Assembly: GCA_947359465.1 (NCBI GenBank)
Contig: CANAIC010000159.1
Span: 346,001-410,000, forward strand
Direction: 5' to 3'
DNA from: Metellina segmentata
Lineage: Eukaryota; Arthropoda; Arachnida; Araneae; Tetragnathidae
Length of the DNA stretch: 64,000 bases
Below, one piece after another: positions 51,552-64,000 of the stretch; the first letter of the stretch is position 1, and every line of letters begins with the position of its first letter. The notes below the pieces were generated by a model, which was not told where the DNA came from, did not search any database, and saw nothing but the letters and a program-made list of their open reading frames with translations. The position numbers and the translations under genes were made by a program.

Positions 51552-52586
51552 AGACGTTTGATCATAAATACCTAAAAACAAAGTGAGGAATATTTGAAGG
51601 CAGTAGGGATTGCTTCGAACATGGTTAGAAATATACTTGTATGTTAGAGGGAGCATAGAGAAAAGTTACACATATTTAAGTAAACTATCGAATACTTCAA
51701 ATTGTATCGAAACGTTACCTCTAAATACGAGTATATTGCTGCTCCCTGTTCGATTCCTGGTCGTGGAGGGCATAAACGTTGTTAATCAGAACAACAAAGG
51801 AAAAACATGCCTTTATTTGTTGTACTATAACAATTTATTTATAGTATAGTAGTGTGGAGACAATGCTCTTAGAAAGAATGAAATTTAAACAGTCCATTCG
51901 ACAACAGTTGAGTGAACAATAATGGAATACAATAAAAACCATTCAAATGGCAACCAACAATTGAAATCTTTTGAATTGCAAAAGACTGAAATCTATTGAT
52001 CGGTATAATAACAATCGAACAAGAATGGGAGGATCCGATAACAATGGAATCTTTTCTTATTCTTCCCCCATAACAATACCTTTGAACTGATTTTACAAAA
52101 GAGGGATAGTTGTTTCCACAGAACAAAGTGTTCTAACAGACATTTCAATTAATAATAACCCCAAACATGTTAGATGTGTTTATCGTTCTCTCTTCTCGTT
52201 GAATTCGACGGCTACGCCAACCGGGTACAACAAAACTGTACAAGGTAGTGTTTGACAATTAAGTACAAATAGATGTTCTGATATCGCACTTTACTTCCTT
52301 TAGGGGTTGGATACTTTCATTTACCATTGAAGAATTGTTGTTGAATAACAAAACCCCATTTTACTGGCTGCCTGCGAATAAATATCAAAGGGGGTACTTT
52401 TAACAACTATCTCGGACCATTCATACTCACTTGAATTCAATAACATTCCATCCAACTTTATTGCCTTCCTAATTACATTTTTTTTCTCACTTATATGTAT
52501 ATTTTGCTAGGATTCACCTATGATCAATCGGAAATGTGTAAAAACACCCCTCTTTCTTGCAAATAAAAATATAAAAAGTAAAAGTG

Positions 52587-52707
52587 GCCATATATAGCAC
52601 GTGGTGTTCCTAAGTGGTCCCTCTCCCAAGTACTGAGCGCATCCGAATGTGCTTATCTTTGGTGATCGAATAAGAACGGGAGAATTGACCATAATGTGGC
52701 CGTTGGC
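52587..52707 (-). rRNA. 5S rRNA-like gene, copy 46
   Basis: 5S sequence as copy 1. The spacer is CATTCGGCAAC / AACAGTCATTTC / CGTTCTTTCTTC type, as after copy 41. Confidence 0.75.
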
Positions 52708-53742
52708 AGACGTTTGATCATAAATACCTAAAAACAAAGTGAGGAATATTTGAAGGCAGTAGGGATTGCTTCGAACATGGTTAGAAATATACTTGTATGT
52801 TAGAGGGAGCATAGAGAAAAGTTACACATATTTAAGTAAACTATCGAATACTTCAAATTGTATCGAAACGTTACCTCTAAATACGAGTATATTGCTGCTC
52901 CCTGTTCGATTCCTGGTCGTGGAGGGCATAAACGTTGTTAATCAGAACAACAAAGGAAAAACATGCCTTTATTTGTTGTACTATAACAATTTATTTATAG
53001 TATAGTAGTGTGGAGACAATGCTCTTAGAAAGAATGAAATTTAAACAGTCCATTCGGCAACAGTTGAGTGAACAATAATGGAATACAATAAAAACCATTC
53101 AAATGGCAACCAACAATTGAAATCTTTTGAATTGCAAAAGACTGAAATCTATTGATCGGTATAATAACAATCGAACAAGAATGGGAGGATCCGATAACAA
53201 TGGAATCTTTTCTTATTCTTCCCCCATAACAATACCTTTGAACTGATTTTACAAAAGAGGGATAGTTGTTTCCACAGAACAAAGTGTTCTAACAGTCATT
53301 TCAATTAATAATAACCCCAAGCATGTTAGATGTGTTTATCGTTCTTTCTTCTCGTTGAATTCGACGGCTACGCCAACCGGGTACAACAAAACTGTACAAG
53401 GTAGTGTTTGACAATTAAGTACAAATAGATGTTCTGATATCGCACTTTACTTCCTTTAGGGGTTGGATACTTTCATTTACCATTGAAGAATTGTTGTTGA
53501 ATAACAAAACCCCATTTTACTGGCTGCCTGCGAATAAATATCAAAGGGGGTACTTTTCACAACTATCTCGGACCATTCATACTCACTTGAATTCAATAAC
53601 ATTCCATCCAACTTTATTGCCTTCCTAATTACATTTTTTTTCTCACTTATATGTATATTTTGCTAGGATTCACCTATGATCAATCGGAAATGTGTAAAAA
53701 CACCCCTCTTTCTTGCAAATAAAAATATAAAAAGTAAAAGTG

Positions 53743-53863
53743 GCCATATATAGCACGTGGTGTTCCTAAGTGGTCCCTCTCCCAAGTACTGAGCGCATCC
53801 GAATGTGCTTATGTTTGGTGATCGAATAAGAACGGGAGAATTGACCATAATGTGGCCGTTGGC
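53743..53863 (-). rRNA. 5S rRNA-like gene, copy 47 (G51C)
   Basis: Carries G51C with AAACAGAGTGAGG. The spacer is CATTCGACAAC / AACAGACATTTC type, as after copy 42. Confidence 0.72.
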
Positions 53864-54898
53864 AGACGTTTGATCATAAATACCTAAAAACAGAGTGAGG
53901 AATATTTGAAGGCAGTAGGGATTGCTTCGAACATGGTTAGAAATATACTTGTATGTTAGAGGGAGCATAGAGAAAAGTTACACATATTTAAGTAAACTAT
54001 CGAATACTTCAAATTGTATCGAAACTTTACCTCTAAATACGAGTATATTGCTGCTCCCTGTTCGATTCCTGGTCGTGGAGGGCATAAACGTTGTTAATCA
54101 GAACAACAAAGGAAAAACATGCCTTTATTTGTTGTACTATAACAATTTATTTATAGTATAGTAGTGTGGAGACAATGCTCTTAGAAAGAATGAAATTTAA
54201 ACAGTCCATTCGACAACAGTTGAGTGAACAATAATGGAATACAATAAAAACCATTCAAATGGCAACCAACAATTGAAATCTTTTGAATTGCAAAAGACTG
54301 AAATCTATTGATCGGTATAATAACAATCGAACAAGAATGGGAGGATCCGATAACAATGGAATCTTTTCTTATTCTTCCCCCATAACAATACCTTTGAACT
54401 GATTTTACAAAAGAGGGATAGTTGTTTCCACAGAACAAAGTGTTCTAACAGACATTTCAATTAATAATAACCCCAAACATGTTAGATGTGTTTATCGTTC
54501 TCTCTTCTCGTTGAATTCGACGGCTACGCCAACCGGGTACAACAAAACTGTACAAGGTAGTGTTTGACAATTAAGTACAAATAGATGTTCTGATATCGCA
54601 CTTTACTTCCTTTAGGGGTTGGATACTTTCATTTACCATTGAAGAATTGTTGTTGAATAACAAAACCCCATTTTACTGGCTGCCTGCGAATAAATATCAA
54701 AGGGGGTACTTTTCACAACTATCTCGGACCATTCATACTCACTTGAATTCAATAACATTCCATCCAACTTTATTGCCTTCCTAATTACATTTTTTTTCTC
54801 ACTTATATGTATATTTTGCTAGGATTCACCTATGATCAATCGGAAATGTGTAAAAACACCCCTCTTTCTTGCAAATAAAAATATAAAAAGTAAAAGTG

Positions 54899-55019
54899 GC
54901 CATATATAGCACGTGGTGTTCCTAAGTGGTCCCTCTCCCAAGTACTGAGCGCATCCGAATGTGCTTATCTTTGGTGATCGAATAAGAACGGGAGAATTGA
55001 CCATAATGTGGCCGTTGGC
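54899..55019 (-). rRNA. 5S rRNA-like gene, copy 48
   Basis: 5S sequence as copy 1. The flank has GAAACGTTACC and the spacer is CATTCGGCAAC / AACAGTCATTTC type. Confidence 0.75.
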
Positions 55020-56054
55020 AGACGTTTGATCATAAATACCTAAAAACAAAGTGAGGAATATTTGAAGGCAGTAGGGATTGCTTCGAACATGGTTAGAAAT
55101 ATACTTGTATGTTAGAGGGAGCATAGAGAAAAGTTACACATATTTAAGTAAACTATCGAATACTTCAAATTGTATCGAAACGTTACCTCTAAATACGAGT
55201 ATATTGCTGCTCCCTGTTCGATTCCTGGTCGTGGAGGGCATAAACGTTGTTAATCAGAACAACAAAGGAAAAACATGCCTTTATTTGTTGTACTATAACA
55301 ATTTATTTATAGTATAGTAGTGTGGAGACAATGCTCTTAGAAAGAATGAAATTTAAACAGTCCATTCGGCAACAGTTGAGTGAACAATAATGGAATACAA
55401 TAAAAACCATTCAAATGGCAACCAACAATTGAAATCTTTTGAATTGCAAAAGACTGAAATCTATTGATCGGTATAATAACAATCGAACAAGAATGGGAGG
55501 ATCCGATAACAATGGAATCTTTTCTTATTCTTCCCCCATAACAATACCTTTGAACTGATTTTACAAAAGAGGGATAGTTGTTTCCACAGAACAAAGTGTT
55601 CTAACAGTCATTTCAATTAATAATAACCCCAAGCATGTTAGATGTGTTTATCGTTCTTTCTTCTCGTTGAATTCGACGGCTACGCCAACCGGGTACAACA
55701 AAACTGTACAAGGTAGTGTTTGACAATTAAGTACAAATAGATGTTCTGATATCGCACTTTACTTCCTTTAGGGGTTGGATACTTTCATTTACCATTGAAG
55801 AATTGTTGTTGAATAACAAAACCCCATTTTACTGGCTGCCTGCGAATAAATATCAAAGGGGGTACTTTTCACAACTATCTCGGACCATTCATACTCACTT
55901 GAATTCAATAACATTCCATCCAACTTTATTGCCTTCCTAATTACATTTTTTTTCTCACTTATATGTATATTTTGCTAGGATTCACCTATGATCAATCGGA
56001 AATGTGTAAAAACACCCCTCTTTCTTGCAAATAAAAATATAAAAAGTAAAAGTG

Positions 56055-56175
56055 GCCATATATAGCACGTGGTGTTCCTAAGTGGTCCCTCTCCCAAGTA
56101 CTGAGCGCATCCGAATGTGCTTATGTTTGGTGATCGAATAAGAACGGGAGAACTGACCATAATGTGGCCGTTGGC
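56055..56175 (-). rRNA. 5S rRNA-like gene, copy 49 (A23G, G51C)
   Basis: Has G51C plus a private A23G (plus-strand 56,153, in AGAACTGACC). Confidence 0.7.
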
Positions 56176-57210
56176 AGACGTTTGATCATAAATACCTAAA
56201 AACAGAGTGAGGAATATTTGAAGGCAGTAGGGATTGCTTCGAACATGGTTAGAAATATACTTGTATGTTAGAGGGAGCATAGAGAAAAGTTACACATATT
56301 TAAGTAAACTATCGAATACTTCAAATTGTATCGAAACTTTACCTCTAAATACGAGTATATTGCTGCTCCCTGTTCGATTCCTGGTCGTGGAGGGCATAAA
56401 CGTTGTTAATCAGAACAACAAAGGAAAAACATGCCTTTATTTGTTGTACTATAACAATTTATTTATAGTATAGTAGTGTGGAGACAATGCTCTTAGAAAG
56501 AATGAAATTTAAACAGTCCATTCGACAACAGTTGAGTGAACAATAATGGAATACAATAAAAACCATTCAAATGGCAACCAACAATTGAAATCTTTTGAAT
56601 TGCAAAAGACTGAAATCTATTGATCGGTATAATAACAATCGAACAAGAATGGGAGGATCCGATAACAATGGAATCTTTTCTTATTCTTCCCCCATAACAA
56701 TACCTTTGAACTGATTTTACAAAAGAGGGATAGTTGTTTCCACAGAACAAAGTGTTCTAACAGACATTTCAATTAATAATAACCCCAAACATGTTAGATG
56801 TGTTTATCGTTCTCTCTTCTCGTTGAATTCGACGGCTACGCCAACCGGGTACAACAAAACTGTACAAGGTAGTGTTTGACAATTAAGTACAAATAGATGT
56901 TCTGATATCGCACTTTACTTCCTTTAGGGGTTGGATACTTTCATTTACCATTGAAGAATTGTTGTTGAATAACAAAACCCCATTTTACTGGCTGCCTGCG
57001 AATAAATATCAAAGGGGGTACTTTTCACAACTATCTCGGACCATTCATACTCACTTGAATTCAATAACATTCCATCCAACTTTATTGCCTTCCTAATTAC
57101 ATTTTTTTTCTCACTTATATGTATATTTTGCTAGGATTCACCTATGATCAATCGGAAATGTGTAAAAACACCCCTCTTTCTTGCAAATAAAAATATAAAA
57201 AGTAAAAGTG

Positions 57211-57331
57211 GCCATATATAGCACGTGGTGTTCCTAAGTGGTCCCTCTCCCAAGTACTGAGCGCATCCGAATGTGCTTATGTTTGGTGATCGAATAAGAA
57301 CGGGAGAATTGACCATAATGTGGCCGTTGGC
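57211..57331 (-). rRNA. 5S rRNA-like gene, copy 50 (G51C)
   Basis: G51C haplotype, immediately following another G51C unit. This is the only adjacent pair of this haplotype in the window. Confidence 0.72.
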
Positions 57332-58366
57332 AGACGTTTGATCATAAATACCTAAAAACAGAGTGAGGAATATTTGAAGGCAGTAGGGATTGCTTCGAAC
57401 ATGGTTAGAAATATACTTGTATGTTAGAGGGAGCATAGAGAAAAGTTACACATATTTAAGTAAACTATCGAATACTTCAAATTGTATCGAAACTTTACCT
57501 CTAAATACGAGTATATTGCTGCTCCCTGTTCGATTCCTGGTCGTGGAGGGCATAAACGTTGTTAATCAGAACAACAAAGGAAAAACATGCCTTTATTTGT
57601 TGTACTATAACAATTTATTTATAGTATAGTAGTGTGGAGACAATGCTCTTAGAAAGAATGAAATTTAAACAGTCCATTCGACAACAGTTGAGTGAACAAT
57701 AATGGAATACAATAAAAACCATTCAAATGGCAACCAACAATTGAAATCTTTTGAATTGCAAAAGACTGAAATCTATTGATCGGTATAATAACAATCGAAC
57801 AAGAATGGGAGGATCCGATAACAATGGAATCTTTTCTTATTCTTCCCCCATAACAATACCTTTGAACTGATTTTACAAAAGAGGGATAGTTGTTTCCACA
57901 GAACAAAGTGTTCTAACAGACATTTCAATTAATAATAACCCCAAACATGTTAGATGTGTTTATCGTTCTCTCTTCTCGTTGAATTCGACGGCTACGCCAA
58001 CCGGGTACAACAAAACTGTACAAGGTAGTGTTTGACAATTAAGTACAAATAGATGTTCTGATATCGCACTTTACTTCCTTTAGGGGTTGGATACTTTCAT
58101 TTACCATTGAAGAATTGTTGTTGAATAACAAAACCCCATTTTACTGGCTGCCTGCGAATAAATATCAAAGGGGGTACTTTTCACAACTATCTCGGACCAT
58201 TCATACTCACTTGAATTCAATAACATTCCATCCAACTTTATTGCCTTCCTAATTACATTTTTTTTCTCACTTATATGTATATTTTGCTAGGATTCACCTA
58301 TGATCAATCGGAAATGTGTAAAAACACCCCTCTTTCTTGCAAATAAAAATATAAAAAGTAAAAGTG

Positions 58367-58487
58367 GCCATATATAGCACGTGGTGTTCCTAAGTGGTCC
58401 CTCTCCCAAGTACTGAGCGCATCCGAATGTGCTTATCTTTGGTGATCGAATAAGAACGGGAGAATTGACCATAATGTGGCCGTTGGC
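58367..58487 (-). rRNA. 5S rRNA-like gene, copy 51
   Basis: 5S sequence as copy 1. Flank GAAACGTTACC and spacer CATTCGGCAAC / AACAGTCATTTC type. Confidence 0.75.
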
Positions 58488-59522
58488 AGACGTTTGATCA
58501 TAAATACCTAAAAACAAAGTGAGGAATATTTGAAGGCAGTAGGGATTGCTTCGAACATGGTTAGAAATATACTTGTATGTTAGAGGGAGCATAGAGAAAA
58601 GTTACACATATTTAAGTAAACTATCGAATACTTCAAATTGTATCGAAACGTTACCTCTAAATACGAGTATATTGCTGCTCCCTGTTCGATTCCTGGTCGT
58701 GGAGGGCATAAACGTTGTTAATCAGAACAACAAAGGAAAAACATGCCTTTATTTGTTGTACTATAACAATTTATTTATAGTATAGTAGTGTGGAGACAAT
58801 GCTCTTAGAAAGAATGAAATTTAAACAGTCCATTCGGCAACAGTTGAGTGAACAATAATGGAATACAATAAAAACCATTCAAATGGCAACCAACAATTGA
58901 AATCTTTTGAATTGCAAAAGACTGAAATCTATTGATCGGTATAATAACAATCGAACAAGAATGGGAGGATCCGATAACAATGGAATCTTTTCTTATTCTT
59001 CCCCCATAACAATACCTTTGAACTGATTTTACAAAAGAGGGATAGTTGTTTCCACAGAACAAAGTGTTCTAACAGTCATTTCAATTAATAATAACCCCAA
59101 GCATGTTAGATGTGTTTATCGTTCTTTCTTCTCGTTGAATTCGACGGCTACGCCAACCGGGTACAACAAAACTGTACAAGGTAGTGTTTGACAATTAAGT
59201 ACAAATAGATGTTCTGATATCGCACTTTACTTCCTTTAGGGGTTGGATACTTTCATTTACCATTGAAGAATTGTTGTTGAATAACAAAACCCCATTTTAC
59301 TGGCTGCCTGCGAATAAATATCAAAGGGGGTACTTTTCACAACTATCTCGGACCATTCATACTCACTTGAATTCAATAACATTCCATCCAACTTTATTGC
59401 CTTCCTAATTACATTTTTTTTCTCACTTATATGTATATTTTGCTAGGATTCACCTATGATCAATCGGAAATGTGTAAAAACACCCCTCTTTCTTGCAAAT
59501 AAAAATATAAAAAGTAAAAGTG

Positions 59523-59643
59523 GCCATATATAGCACGTGGTGTTCCTAAGTGGTCCCTCTCCCAAGTACTGAGCGCATCCGAATGTGCTTATCTTTGGTG
59601 ATCGAATAAGAACGGGAGAATTGACCATAATGTGGCCGTTGGC
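59523..59643 (-). rRNA. 5S rRNA-like gene, copy 52
   Basis: 5S sequence as copy 1. The spacer has a private GCATAAAAGTTG near 59,869 and AATAATGCAATAC at about 60,010, the latter shared with the spacer of copy 55. Confidence 0.75.
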
Positions 59644-60678
59644 AGACGTTTGATCATAAATACCTAAAAACAAAGTGAGGAATATTTGAAGGCAGTAGGG
59701 ATTGCTTCGAACATGGTTAGAAATATACTTGTATGTTAGAGGGAGCATAGAGAAAAGTTACACATATTTAAGTAAACTATCGAATACTTCAAATTGTATC
59801 GAAACGTTACCTCTAAATACGAGTATATTGCTGCTCCCTGTTCGATTCCTGGTCGTGGAGGGCATAAAAGTTGTTAATCAGAACAACAAAGGAAAAACAT
59901 GCCTTTATTTGTTGTACTATAACAATTTATTTATAGTATAGTAGTGTGGAGACAATGCTCTTAGAAAGAATGAAATTTAAACAGTCCATTCGGCAACAGT
60001 TGAGTGAACAATAATGCAATACAATAAAAACCATTCAAATGGCAACCAACAATTGAAATCTTTTGAATTGCAAAAGACTGAAATCTATTGATCGGTATAA
60101 TAACAATCGAACAAGAATGGGAGGATCCGATAACAATGGAATCTTTTCTTATTCTTCCCCCATAACAATACCTTTGAACTGATTTTACAAAAGAGGGATA
60201 GTTGTTTCCACAGAACAAAGTGTTCTAACAGTCATTTCAATTAATAATAACCCCAAGCATGTTAGATGTGTTTATCGTTCTTTCTTCTCGTTGAATTCGA
60301 CGGCTACGCCAACCGGGTACAACAAAACTGTACAAGGTAGTGTTTGACAATTAAGTACAAATAGATGTTCTGATATCGCACTTTACTTCCTTTAGGGGTT
60401 GGATACTTTCATTTACCATTGAAGAATTGTTGTTGAATAACAAAACCCCATTTTACTGGCTGCCTGCGAATAAATATCAAAGGGGGTACTTTTCACAACT
60501 ATCTCGGACCATTCATACTCACTTGAATTCAATAACATTCCATCCAACTTTATTGCCTTCCTAATTACATTTTTTTTCTCACTTATATGTATATTTTGCT
60601 AGGATTCACCTATGATCAATCGGAAATGTGTAAAAACACCCCTCTTTCTTGCAAATAAAAATATAAAAAGTAAAAGTG

Positions 60679-60799
60679 GCCATATATAGCACGTGGTGTT
60701 CCTAAGTGGTGCCTCTCCCAAGTACTGAGCGCATCCGAATGTGCTTATCTTTGGTGATCGAATAAGAACGGGAGAATTGACCATAATGTGGCCGTTGGC
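60679..60799 (-). rRNA. 5S rRNA-like gene, copy 53 (G89C)
   Basis: Private change at plus-strand 60,711, RNA position 89 G to C, within the normally conserved GGGACC of loop D. The flank has GAAACTTTACC. Confidence 0.7.
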
Positions 60800-61834
60800 A
60801 GACGTTTGATCATAAATACCTAAAAACAAAGTGAGGAATATTTGAAGGCAGTAGGGATTGCTTCGAACATGGTTAGAAATATACTTGTATGTTAGAGGGA
60901 GCATAGAGAAAAGTTACACATATTTAAGTAAACTATCGAATACTTCAAATTGTATCGAAACTTTACCTCTAAATACGAGTATATTGCTGCTCCCTGTTCG
61001 ATTCCTGGTCGTGGAGGGCATAAACGTTGTTAATCAGAACAACAAAGGAAAAACATGCCTTTATTTGTTGTACTATAACAATTTATTTATAGTATAGTAG
61101 TGTGGAGACAATGCTCTTAGAAAGAATGAAATTTAAACAGTCCATTCGACAACAGTTGAGTGAACAATAATGGAATACAATAAAAACCATTCAAATGGCA
61201 ACCAACAATTGAAATCTTTTGAATTGCAAAAGACTGAAATCTATTGATCGGTATAATAACAATCGAACAAGAATGGGAGGATCCGATAACAATGGAATCT
61301 TTTCTTATTCTTCCCCCATAACAATACCTTTGAACTGATTTTACAAAAGAGGGATAGTTGTTTCCACAGAACAAAGTGTTCTAACAGTCATTTCAATTAA
61401 TAATAACCCCAAGCATGTTAGATGTGTTTATCGTTCTTTCTTCTCGTTGAATTCGACGGCTACGCCAACCGGGTACAACAAAACTGTACAAGGTAGTGTT
61501 TGACAATTAAGTACAAATAGATGTTCTGATATCGCACTTTACTTCCTTTAGGGGTTGGATACTTTCATTTACCATTGAAGAATTGTTGTTGAATAACAAA
61601 ACCCCATTTTACTGGCTGCCTGCGAATAAATATCAAAGGGGGTACTTTTCACAACTATCTCGGACCATTCATACTCACTTGAATTCAATAACATTCCATC
61701 CAACTTTATTGCCTTCCTAATTACATTTTTTTTCTCACTTATATGTATATTTTGCTAGGATTCACCTATGATCAATCGGAAATGTGTAAAAACACCCCTC
61801 TTTCTTGCAAATAAAAATATAAAAAGTAAAAGTG

Positions 61835-61955
61835 GCCATATATAGCACGTGGTGTTCCTAAGTGGTCCCTCTCCCAAGTACTGAGCGCATCCGAATGTGC
61901 TTATCTTTGGTGATCGAATAAGAACGGGAGAATTGACCATAATGTGGCCGTTGGC
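61835..61955 (-). rRNA. 5S rRNA-like gene, copy 54
   Basis: 5S sequence as copy 1. The flank has GAAACTTTACC and the spacer is CATTCGACAAC / AACAGACATTTC type. Confidence 0.75.
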
Positions 61956-62990
61956 AGACGTTTGATCATAAATACCTAAAAACAAAGTGAGGAATATTTG
62001 AAGGCAGTAGGGATTGCTTCGAACATGGTTAGAAATATACTTGTATGTTAGAGGGAGCATAGAGAAAAGTTACACATATTTAAGTAAACTATCGAATACT
62101 TCAAATTGTATCGAAACTTTACCTCTAAATACGAGTATATTGCTGCTCCCTGTTCGATTCCTGGTCGTGGAGGGCATAAACGTTGTTAATCAGAACAACA
62201 AAGGAAAAACATGCCTTTATTTGTTGTACTATAACAATTTATTTATAGTATAGTAGTGTGGAGACAATGCTCTTAGAAAGAATGAAATTTAAACAGTCCA
62301 TTCGACAACAGTTGAGTGAACAATAATGGAATACAATAAAAACCATTCAAATGGCAACCAACAATTGAAATCTTTTGAATTGCAAAAGACTGAAATCTAT
62401 TGATCGGTATAATAACAATCGAACAAGAATGGGAGGATCCGATAACAATGGAATCTTTTCTTATTCTTCCCCCATAACAATACCTTTGAACTGATTTTAC
62501 AAAAGAGGGATAGTTGTTTCCACAGAACAAAGTGTTCTAACAGACATTTCAATTAATAATAACCCCAAACATGTTAGATGTGTTTATCGTTCTCTCTTCT
62601 CGTTGAATTCGACGGCTACGCCAACCGGGTACAACAAAACTGTACAAGGTAGTGTTTGACAATTAAGTACAAATAGATGTTCTGATATCGCACTTTACTT
62701 CCTTTAGGGGTTGGATACTTTCATTTACCATTGAAGAATTGTTGTTGAATAACAAAACCCCATTTTACTGGCTGCCTGCGAATAAATATCAAAGGGGGTA
62801 CTTTTCACAACTATCTCGGACCATTCATACTCACTTGAATTCAATAACATTCCATCCAACTTTATTGCCTTCCTAATTACATTTTTTTTCTCACTTATAT
62901 GTATATTTTGCTAGGATTCACCTATGATCAATCGGAAATGTGTAAAAACACCCCTCTTTCTTGCAAATAAAAATATAAAAAGTAAAAGTG

Positions 62991-63111
62991 GCCATATATA
63001 GCACGTGGTGTTCCTAAGTGGTCCCTCTCCCAAGTACTGAGCGCATCCGAATGTGCTTATCTTTGGTGATCGAATAAGAACGGGAGAATTGACCATAATG
63101 TGGCCGTTGGC
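62991..63111 (-). rRNA. 5S rRNA-like gene, copy 55 (last in window)
   Basis: 5S sequence as copy 1. The upstream flank has a two-base G insertion near 63,160. The spacer shares AATAATGCAATAC with the spacer of copy 52. The window ends before the next 5S segment. Confidence 0.75.
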
Positions 63112-64000
63112 AGACGTTTGATCATAAATACCTAAAAACAAAGTGAGGAATATTTGAAGGGGCAGTAGGGATTGCTTCGAACATGGTTAGAAATATACTT
63201 GTATGTTAGAGGGAGCATAGAGAAAAGTTACACATATTTAAGTAAACTATCGAATACTTCAAATTGTATCGAAACGTTACCTCTAAATACGAGTATATTG
63301 CTGCTCCCTGTTCGATTCCTGGTCGTGGAGGGCATAAACGTTGTTAATCAGAACAACAAAGGAAAAACATGCCTTTATTTGTTGTACTATAACAATTTAT
63401 TTATAGTATAGTAGTGTGGAGACAATGCTCTTAGAAAGAATGAAATTTAAACAGTCCATTCGGCAACAGTTGAGTGAACAATAATGCAATACAATAAAAA
63501 CCATTCAAATGGCAACCAACAATTGAAATCTTTTGAATTGCAAAAGACTGAAATCTATTGATCGGTATAATAACAATCGAACAAGAATGGGAGGATCCGA
63601 TAACAATGGAATCTTTTCTTATTCTTCCCCCATAACAATACCTTTGAACTGATTTTACAAAAGAGGGATAGTTGTTTCCACAGAACAAAGTGTTCTAACA
63701 GTCATTTCAATTAATAATAACCCCAAGCATGTTAGATGTGTTTATCGTTCTTTCTTCTCGTTGAATTCGACGGCTACGCCAACCGGGTACAACAAAACTG
63801 TACAAGGTAGTGTTTGACAATTAAGTACAAATAGATGTTCTGATATCGCACTTTACTTCCTTTAGGGGTTGGATACTTTCATTTACCATTGAAGAATTGT
63901 TGTTGAATAACAAAACCCCATTTTACTGGCTGCCTGCGAATAAATATCAAAGGGGGTACTTTTCACAACTATCTCGGACCATTCATACTCACTTGAATTC

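Larger units (their letters stand above)
1..64000. repeat. Tandem 5S rDNA-type array, about 55 units of 1,155-1,160 bp
   Basis: The same unit recurs head to tail in one orientation across the entire window, and both window edges fall inside the repeat. The 5S-like segments start 1,155 or 1,156 bp apart in most of the array, and 1,159-1,160 bp apart between about 26 and 33 kb. Units differ by scattered substitutions and a few 1-4 nt indels, and many variants are shared by neighbouring or regularly spaced units. One GGATCC occurs in each unit that I inspected. There is no unique DNA, transposon coding region or protein gene. Tandem 5S arrays with spacers of this size are common in animals. The total array length is unknown because neither end is seen. 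Confidence 0.98.
40300..64000. repeat. Array block V: 1,156-bp units of two interleaved spacer haplotypes
   Basis: One spacer haplotype has CATTCGGCAAC, usually with AACAGTCATTTC, CCAAGCATG and CGTTCTTTCTTC. The other has CATTCGACAAC, usually with AACAGACATTTC, CCAAACATG and CGTTCTCTCTTC. A 5S variant (RNA position 51 G to C) linked to AACAGAGTGAGG occurs in six units. Order of the variants from about 43.8 to 54.9 kb shows a 5-unit period of 5,780 bp. A two-base GG insertion is present in the last unit near 63,160. Confidence 0.85.

Noticed and set aside
1..64000. CRISPR array
   Set aside because: The repeats are over 1.1 kb, contiguous and without variable spacers.
1..64000. Tandem mobile element or viral concatemer
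   Set aside because: No transposase, integrase, reverse transcriptase, capsid or terminal repeat is present. The unit is explained by a 5S segment plus spacer.

Overview
The whole window is one tandem array. An AT-rich unit of 1,155-1,160 bp is repeated head to tail about 55 times from the first base to the last, with no unique sequence, no flank and no convincing protein-coding gene. Each unit carries, on the minus strand, a 121-nt segment that aligns without internal gaps to metazoan 5S ribosomal RNA over nearly its whole length. It starts with GCCAACGG and keeps motifs such as GATCACC, TAAGCA, CAGTACTTGG, GGGACC, GGAACACC and CGTGCT. A run of T residues on the transcribed strand starts 4 nt past the predicted RNA 3' end, as expected of an RNA polymerase III terminator. 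The window is therefore a eukaryotic 5S rDNA-type array. The GCCAACG start and the GATCACC segment are most like arthropod or other protostome 5S rRNA. I cannot name a species.

The 5S-like segment is strongly diverged, at roughly 70-75% identity by eye to an arthropod-type 5S recalled from memory. Several base pairs in helices I to V are lost, and the 3' strand of helix I carries a 3-nt expansion. Many changes are C-to-T or G-to-A at former CpG sites. The same divergent sequence is fixed in all copies. Either this is a fast-evolving functional 5S, or it is a 5S-derived satellite (an amplified pseudogene) that kept its promoter-like internal region and terminator. The sequence alone does not settle this.

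Between 5S segments lies a spacer of about 1,035 bp. It contains a short relic resembling the T-arm and acceptor end of tRNA-Glu, an AT-rich inverted repeat, a T-rich tract, and otherwise nothing recognisable.

Layout by diagnostic variants: (I) 1 to about 22.7 kb, 1,155-bp units, first in a 3-unit and then in a 5-unit higher-order repeat. (II) About 22.8-26.7 kb, a distinct variant family. (III) About 26.7-31.2 kb, 1,159-bp units with a short insertion. (IV) About 31.2-40.3 kb, 1,155-1,156-bp units, opening with a duplicated two-unit block. (V) About 40.3-64 kb, 1,156-bp units of two main spacer haplotypes, including another 5-unit higher-order repeat. The pattern fits repeated unequal crossing-over or segmental amplification with concerted evolution.
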